Source: an uncultured Lachnospiraceae bacterium
GTDB lineage: Bacteria; Bacillota; Clostridia; Lachnospirales; Lachnospiraceae
Reading direction: 5' to 3'
DNA: 26,527 nt
Assembly: GCA_910588895.1 (NCBI GenBank)
Contig: CAJUSS010000035.1
Coordinates: 1-26,527, forward strand
The notes beneath the pieces are model-generated. The model made no database searches. It was not told the origin of the DNA and saw nothing but the letters and a program-made list of their open reading frames with translations. The translations under genes were made by a program, and so were the position numbers. Within the stretch, counting starts at the first letter, position 1. Every line of letters begins with the position of its first letter. This document shows positions 22,373-26,527 of the stretch, in pieces.

Positions 22373-23071
22373 ATGAACGTGAACGACACCCTGACAGATC
22401 TCCTTTTTTTCGGAGCCATACTCAGTCTGGCCGCATATGAGGTCGGGCTCCTTTTAAAGAAACGTTTTAAGCTGGCCATCTTAAACCCGCTGCTGATCGC
22501 AACGATCTGCGTCATGGCGGCGCTGACCTTGTTAAAGATCGAGTACAACGCTTACAATGAGAGCGCCAAGTACATCAGCTATCTGCTGACCCCCGCCACC
22601 GTATGCCTGGCCGTCCCTCTCTATCGGCAGGTCAGCCTGCTCAAGGAAAACCTGCGGGCTGTGGCCGGCGGGATCGCTGCCGGGGTACTTACCAGCCTTT
22701 TTAGCGTATTCCTGTTAGCCAAGCTCTTCGGGCTGACCCATGAACAGTATGTAACGCTGCTGCCCAAATCGATCACCACCGCCATCGGGATGGGCATATC
22801 CGAGGAGCTGGGCGGGATCCCCACCATAACCGTAGCCGTGATCATCATCACCGGGATCCTGGGAAATGTCCTGGCCGAGATCGTGTGCAAGGTATCCCGC
22901 ATCAACGAACCCGTAGCCAAAGGCTTGGCGATCGGCACCGCTTCCCATGCGATCGGCACCGCCAAAGCCATGGAGCTGGGAGAGGTGGAGGGCGCCATGA
23001 GCAGCCTGGCCATCGCTGTAGCCGGAGCAGTGACCGTCTTCGGCGCGTCTGTGTTCGCACAGCTGATGTGA
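22373..23071 (+). CDS. lrgB: LrgB/CidB-family membrane protein
   Basis: A 232-residue multi-pass protein that works with LrgA. Diagnostic LrgB segments: FFGAILSLAAYEVGLLLKKR, ILNPLLIATICVM, LLTPATVCLAVPLYRQ, LLPKSITTAIGMGISEELGG, and GTASHAIGTAKAMELGE near the C-terminus. ATG 22373 has GGAGG 5 nt upstream. The frame is also open back to ATG 22232 through the 24-bp repeats (about 47 extra residues), overlapping lrgA by ATGA. Translation from there would add a repeat-encoded N-terminus. The canonical family start corresponds to about 22373, so that is annotated, with the longer form as a real alternative. A large hairpin follows the gene at 23160-23217. Confidence 0.9.
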   Translation: MNVNDTLTDLLFFGAILSLAAYEVGLLLKKRFKLAILNPLLIATICVMAALTLLKIEYNAYNESAKYISYLLTPATVCLAVPLYRQVSLLKENLRAVAGGIAAGVLTSLFSVFLLAKLFGLTHEQYVTLLPKSITTAIGMGISEELGGIPTITVAVIIITGILGNVLAEIVCKVSRINEPVAKGLAIGTASHAIGTAKAMELGEVEGAMSSLAIAVAGAVTVFGASVFAQLM

Positions 23072-23159
23072 CAAAAATACACAAAGCTGCATTGACCGAA
23101 AACTTCAATGAAGGGAACGGCCTTGGCGTGGCGGAGGCAGGAGCCTGACCAAGACTCCA

Positions 23160-23217
23160 AAGATCCCACGATATAAGATATGGCCTTCTGGCCGGATACC
23201 TTATATCGCGGGATCTT
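23160..23217. terminator. Large imperfect palindrome after lrgB
   Basis: AAGATCCCACGATATAAG pairs with CTTATATCGCGGGATCTT through one wobble, and an inner GGCC-TTCT-GGCC hairpin closes it. It lies between lrgB and a convergent gene. No U-tract follows, and smaller stem-loops at about 23083-23103 and 23123-23153 precede it, so it may be a terminator or a mobile repeat. The rest of 23072-23373 holds nothing recognised. Confidence 0.5.
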
Positions 23218-23373
23218 GTACCAGGCTGCTCTTTGGGTCCTTCCATCCTCCCGGTATCCCCCGATCTACATCATGATCCACTATTTGTCAATTGTGAAAG
23301 CGTCAGGACAACCTCTATTAAGGGAAGCATACATCTCTGTACTGTCCCTCAATGATCTCTATCTTATGGATCG

Positions 23374-24198
23374 TCAACCCACATAATTGGTCATCAGATC
23401 AGCAGCCTGTTTGATGCATCCATTTATCACACTGATCTTTAAAACCCATCTGTACCTCTTCTCCAGAAATTCGGACATGGATCTGCTAAGGATATGACCC
23501 GTGCCATCCTGTATCGGCACAAACTCCGAACCCGCATCAAACACCAGGACCACATCCTTTTCTATGATCCGATAAATAGGGACCGCCATACTGCCCCTTT
23601 CCCAGCGCGCCATATGATCTGAATAGAATGTATAGCCCCACTCAGCTTCAGGCGATCCCTCCATCGCTAATCGGTGATAGACTGCTCTTCTCATTCTACC
23701 TTCCTGGTATTCTCCATATGCGTTATGATCGCCATATGAGTCATCTGATATATCCGTGACCACCGATCTGGTATCAAATACACAGGCTTGCTCATGATCA
23801 TCATCCGCAGGCCGCCAGATCACATCCCCCACCTTTAACGACCGCAGATACTCCTCCGAGGCATACCCCGCACTGCAGATATCCCCCGTGATCAAAAATC
23901 CATCCCCGTTCTTCTGGTAGCTGGTGACACTAAATATACACCCTCCATAGGTCCTTTTGTCCTCGCTGGCCAGCCCGGTCCCATCCAGCCAGTATCCCTC
24001 CGGTGTGAGCGTATCGGTCAGCATAGCCCCATCCGCGCCCACATAGTAGTTTCCGACCCATGTATCTTTTAACATATTTCCCTGACCGTCATAATAATAC
24101 CACCGCCCATCCTTCTGCTCCCAGGCCGCAAATGCGGTCATCCCGGATACGAGGGATAAGGTCATCGCCAGCCCCAAGACCGCCATCGTCTTTTTCAT
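23374..24198 (-). CDS. Secreted protein with N-terminal cell-wall-binding repeats
   Basis: A 274-residue exported protein. The signal peptide is MKKTMAVLGLAMTLSLVSGM, then TAFA, with cleavage near residue 25. About 2-3 choline/glucan-binding-type repeats follow at roughly 26-75 (WEQKDGRWYYYDGQGNMLKD, YYVGADGAMLTDT, GYWLDGTG). The remaining 200 residues form an unassigned domain, with YGGCIFSVTSYQKNGDGFLI near its start and VPIYRIIEKDVVLVFDAG near its end. It is probably surface-attached. GAGGAGGAG lies 4 nt before ATG 24198; a more upstream in-frame ATG lacks a ribosome site. The gene follows a 53-residue membrane-protein gene by 70 nt and shares a 20-bp start-region repeat with it. Confidence 0.8.
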   Translation of the reverse strand: MKKTMAVLGLAMTLSLVSGMTAFAAWEQKDGRWYYYDGQGNMLKDTWVGNYYVGADGAMLTDTLTPEGYWLDGTGLASEDKRTYGGCIFSVTSYQKNGDGFLITGDICSAGYASEEYLRSLKVGDVIWRPADDDHEQACVFDTRSVVTDISDDSYGDHNAYGEYQEGRMRRAVYHRLAMEGSPEAEWGYTFYSDHMARWERGSMAVPIYRIIEKDVVLVFDAGSEFVPIQDGTGHILSRSMSEFLEKRYRWVLKISVINGCIKQAADLMTNYVG

Positions 24199-24209
24199 GA
24201 TGCTCCTCC
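24190..24209 (-). repeat. 20-bp start-region repeat, copy A
   Basis: The minus-strand stretch containing the ribosome site and first codons (GGAGGAGCATC then ATGAAAAAG) is identical to copy B at 24361-24380. Here it is the real start of the secreted-protein gene. Confidence 0.85.
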
Positions 24210-24268
24210 TCGTATTATCATCGCTCTTTTTTGTAGTCCATCCATACAGAAACACCCCGTACCTGCCA

Positions 24269-24430
24269 TTAGCGCCCACAATACATGATCAGATATACCA
24301 ATAAAAAGACCAGCATACTTATATTGATCAAACCAACACCCCCCTTGTTTGCCGCATAGGCTTTTTCATGATGCTCCTCCTTCGCTTCTTTTATCCTCTT
24401 CTCCAGACAGTCCCTTCTGCGATCCTCCAT
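24269..24430 (-). CDS. Small 53-residue single-pass membrane protein
   Basis: A 53-codon ORF with ribosome site GAGGAGG about 7 nt upstream of ATG 24430. The N-terminal half is strongly charged (MEDRRRDCLEKRIKEAKEEH), followed by one hydrophobic helix (INISMLVFLLVYLIMY, about 35-50) and CGR at the end. No family is recognised. The layout, a cytoplasmic charged helix with a C-terminal membrane anchor, suits a small regulatory or accessory membrane protein. It lies between the lipoprotein and the secreted cell-wall-repeat gene, all on the same strand, so may be part of one operon. Codons 18-25 lie over copy B of the 20-bp repeat, read in a different frame. Confidence 0.55.
   Translation of the reverse strand: MEDRRRDCLEKRIKEAKEEHHEKAYAANKGGVGLINISMLVFLLVYLIMYCGR
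24361..24380 (-). repeat. 20-bp start-region repeat, copy B
   Basis: Identical to copy A at 24190-24209, but here it lies inside the 53-residue ORF in another frame. The start signal it contains opens only a 13-codon frame. Confidence 0.85.
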
Positions 24431-24604
24431 ATGATATCCTCCTCATTTTTCGTGGACCTCAGCTTCTCTGTTCTGTTAGCTTTAGTCTATCACACCCTCC
24501 GCGCACTTCGTTCTTTTCTTGACAGATGACCTGTTTCGTGGGATGAACGACCATCTCCTGTCGCTCCACTTTTTTAAACGTCCTCTGCCCAGGCACAGTC
24601 CCAA

Positions 24605-24643
24605 CAACAAACAAAGGATCCTGGCAACATCAGATGTACCAGG
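24605..24643 (-). terminator. Terminator-like hairpin after lipoprotein gene
   Basis: On the minus strand, CCTGG/CCAGG with an inner ACAT/ATGT pairing is followed by the T-rich stretch ATCCTTTGTTTGTTG. It lies about 35 nt after the lipoprotein stop. The rest of 24431-24678 shows nothing recognised. Confidence 0.4.
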
Positions 24644-24678
24644 AGCCCTTGCTTTCAGCGGTTTTCTTTATATTCTGT

Positions 24679-25416
24679 TCATGCCCCTGATTCCTGCCCA
24701 TCCCCTGTCTGTCCGCGATAAGCGGCCCCCTCATCCCGCAGAGTCTGGATAAATGCGTTCATCTTTGGCGCGTCATTGGTATTTCCCCCGCCCTCCGGCC
24801 CTATGCGGCGGATGAACTCACCCTGGCAGAAGTAATAGCGATATACGTTTTCGTCGATGACCGCATAGATATAGATCGGGTAACCGTCCCCCTGGGGCCA
24901 ATCCTCATAAAAGTACTCCAGGGCGTAGGTCTTATAGCCGCTTTTTCTCATGACCTCATCCAGGACCGGATCTCCGTTGGATACCACCGCCTTAGCCAGC
25001 ACGCCGCCTGCCGTGTAGTACCGCCCGCCTTCCTGCCGGTAATTTCCCTGGTCCTGTATGGTACGGTCATAGACCTCCGCGATATGGCGGATCCGCTCCT
25101 CCTGGGCAGCGGATACCGCCTCCGACTCCTTTGTCCCATCTGTGTCTGGGGCTGTGCTCTGGGACACGGATCCCTGCTGCGCATCAGCCCTCCGCTCTCT
25201 TGTACCTGCCTGCTCTTTTGTATCTTCCCGCTCCTTAGCCCCTTCTGTCTCTTCCTCTTTTGTCACGTCCTCCGTCTGCTCTGACGGATACTCTTCTTCT
25301 GAAAACTTAGGACGTTCAAACATCTTGGCTGTGAAAAAACAGCCCGTCAATAGTGTGGAGGCAAAGAACAGCGCTATCAAGACCGCCATACGGCTTATCC
25401 ACCTCTTCATGTTCAT
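24679..25416 (-). CDS. Putative lipoprotein with charged linker
   Basis: A 245-residue protein with a lipoprotein signal peptide: basic MNMKRWISRM, a hydrophobic core and lipobox LLTGC (Cys26), so it should be lipid-anchored on the outer face of the membrane. Residues about 35-105 are a Glu/Lys/Thr/Gln-rich spacer. The C-terminal domain (about 105-232) has YRQEGGRYYTAGGVLAKAVV, YALEYFYEDWPQGDGYPIYI and YRYYFCQGEFIRRIGPEGG. It is not assigned to a family. AAAGGAAG lies 5 nt before the ATG. It follows the toxin-like gene on the same strand by under 100 nt, so it may be an accessory or envelope-protecting partner, by position only. Confidence 0.75.
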   Translation of the reverse strand: MNMKRWISRMAVLIALFFASTLLTGCFFTAKMFERPKFSEEEYPSEQTEDVTKEEETEGAKEREDTKEQAGTRERRADAQQGSVSQSTAPDTDGTKESEAVSAAQEERIRHIAEVYDRTIQDQGNYRQEGGRYYTAGGVLAKAVVSNGDPVLDEVMRKSGYKTYALEYFYEDWPQGDGYPIYIYAVIDENVYRYYFCQGEFIRRIGPEGGGNTNDAPKMNAFIQTLRDEGAAYRGQTGDGQESGA

Positions 25417-25509
25417 CTGTCTTCCTTTCGGTACATCACTGTATTTCTTATGTTATCGCACCAAGCTCATCGGGTCCACTGCTCCATAGATCATGTTTTT
25501 CACATCAGG

Positions 25510-25809
25510 TTATGTACTAGTCATGGTCATATTAATAGCGCCTGTCATATACATTCCTGCATCTTTGTTCAAATAGCCTTGGCCAATATCACACCAGGCA
25601 CCTATAGGATCATTCGCTCCTAGAAAGCCTTTACATACCCAATAATATAACGGTCCATCTTTTCTATCCCTGCTACTTCTAATGGACCAATCCTTAAAAG
25701 ATGGTGCTGCAACAATAATATCGCCTTCTTTTTTGTTGCTATCTTGCAAAAACACTAGGAGTGTTACCAAGGCCACAAGATCTTCAATCCTTCTATATCT
25801 TTCTCCCAT
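25510..25809 (-). CDS. Unassigned 99-residue ORF overlapping the metalloprotease 3' end
   Basis: The ORF starts MGERYRRIEDLVALVTLLVFL and ends GMYMTGAINMTMTST, with PLYYWVCKGFLGANDPIGAW in the middle. It overlaps the preceding gene by 46 nt in another frame. AAAGGAG lies immediately before the ATG, too close for efficient use. No family is recognised. It could be an immunity or accessory gene, as often follows a toxin gene, or the original C-terminus of that protein put out of frame by an indel. Its base composition is as AT-rich as the toxin tail. Moderate to low certainty that it is translated as drawn. Confidence 0.35.
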   Translation of the reverse strand: MGERYRRIEDLVALVTLLVFLQDSNKKEGDIIVAAPSFKDWSIRSSRDRKDGPLYYWVCKGFLGANDPIGAWCDIGQGYLNKDAGMYMTGAINMTMTST

Positions 25810-26527
25810 GCTCCTTTCCAATCAACATTCTTGCTTTCCTTACAACTTTCCTTAATGATCGCTCCAAGATTCCAAATAATACGTTTAGCAGGTGTATCCG
25901 CTACATCTGCTTTCACTGTTGCTTTTATCTCTCTCACCCCAGCTGCGGGGATATCCTCATAAAGAAAACCAGCATTTGCTGCGTCAATCCCCTCCGCATC
26001 AGCTGTCTCTACATATTTTGTTACAATATCATCTACAGTCTCCACACTTTTTATCCGCTTATATATAAACGGTCCAATAACTGGTATCTTTCCAAGCTCC
26101 TCTTTTGCCGCTTGCACGTTTTGATCCCATCCCACCATTTGTTTAAAGTCTTCCCACAGACCTTTATGTGTGACTATTTGATACATCTCCGCCCCATCAC
26201 CTATCTCTCCAGCCAATGGGACATACCCCTTCTTCAGCTCCTGTCCGGCAAAATCATGGGCATCGATCTCACTAAGGATATCGCTGTACTTTCCATCCTG
26301 CAGATAGCTCTTATAATTGTCAGAACTATCCTGCCAGCCCTGGATCGCATCTGCCGTCACTAGGAACTGCTCCGGGTTTTCGCAGGCCGCATGCTGATAA
26401 GCATGCCGGGCCTCGTGCATCAGGGTCGTCATCGCGCCGTTGGGATCGCCAGAGTTTAAGATCGCCTCATTGAGGGCGATATAGTTATCCGCATAGTTGT
26501 ATGCGCCATTATAGCCTAGATCTTCTC
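25764..26527 (-). CDS. C-terminal part of HExxH metalloprotease-type protein, likely polymorphic toxin
   Basis: The frame is open to the right edge, so the N-terminus is outside the window; about 253 residues are visible. The first part has NYIALNEAILNSGDP, then LMHEARHAYQHAAC, a zincin HExxH motif. A later EIDAHDFAG, where an ExxA-type Glu could be the third zinc ligand, completes a gluzincin-like site. The remaining 160 residues (GYVPLAGEIGDGAEMYQIV through KILWPW) are unassigned. In Clostridia this kind of domain is found near the C-terminus of long secreted RHS/LXG-type proteins. Base composition becomes AT-richer below about 26230, which fits an exchanged C-terminal tip. What comes before it cannot be seen, so the toxin call is inference. 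Confidence 0.6.
   Translation of the reverse strand, partial: EDLGYNGAYNYADNYIALNEAILNSGDPNGAMTTLMHEARHAYQHAACENPEQFLVTADAIQGWQDSSDNYKSYLQDGKYSDILSEIDAHDFAGQELKKGYVPLAGEIGDGAEMYQIVTHKGLWEDFKQMVGWDQNVQAAKEELGKIPVIGPFIYKRIKSVETVDDIVTKYVETADAEGIDAANAGFLYEDIPAAGVREIKATVKADVADTPAKRIIWNLGAIIKESCKESKNVDWKGAWEKDIEGLKILWPW

Noticed and set aside
24519..24752. 77-codon plus-strand ORF preceded by TTGACA
   Set aside because: No ribosome site, no matching -10 at 17 nt, and it overlaps the lipoprotein gene and its terminator hairpin.
1..26527. tRNA, rRNA and CRISPR arrays
   Set aside because: No tRNA cloverleaf pattern, conserved rRNA stretch or regularly spaced repeat array was seen. The only regular tandem array (22238-22347) has no spacers.

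Overview
The window looks like the chromosome of a moderately GC-rich anaerobic Bacillota, most likely a Lachnospiraceae/Clostridia gut-type bacterium. The reasons are strong AGGAGG ribosome sites, consensus TTGACA-17-TATAAT promoters, and the ylxM-ffh-rpsP-khpA-rimM-trmD gene set. LrgAB, Rrf2 and RpiR regulators and a cell-wall-repeat secreted protein fit the same group. No rRNA, tRNA or CRISPR array was seen.

Layout. 1-428: start of a membrane protein running off the left edge. 598-5775: a GH5 endoglucanase and a chemoreceptor in one minus-strand operon, divergent from a hybrid histidine kinase; both promoters are visible. 5862-6293: a solitary Rrf2/IscR-like regulator. 6344-10391: a heterodimeric multidrug-type ABC exporter behind a ~400-nt leader. 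That leader has a consensus promoter, a 42-codon ORF and two tandem intrinsic terminators, the layout of a ribosome-controlled attenuator. 10682-15421: the SRP/16S-maturation cluster, but with trmD and an AIM24-like gene inverted so that they converge on rimM.

15467-17640 is an AT-richer mobile remnant. It holds a LexA-like palindrome, an integrase lacking its catalytic Tyr, a 31-aa ORF, and a repeat-rich divergent control region that drives a ribbon-helix-helix protein and a Uma2-family nuclease. 17847-18956 is a PIN/NYN-like nuclease with a repetitive charged linker. 19182-20786 is an unusual tandem fusion of two complete RpiR regulators. 20871-21755 carries debris of a BlaI-BlaR1 pair and an AraC regulator. 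21843-23071 is lrgA-lrgB, separated by a 24-bp minisatellite that stays in frame with lrgB.

23374-26527 is surface and secretion related: a secreted cell-wall-repeat protein, a 53-aa membrane protein, a lipoprotein, and the C-terminal end of a large metalloprotease-type (HExxH) protein that looks like a polymorphic toxin with an AT-rich exchanged tip.

The best candidates for something undescribed are the ABC-exporter leader, the RHH-Uma2 module with its shared operators, the double RpiR regulator beside lrgAB, and the minisatellite at the lrgA-lrgB junction.
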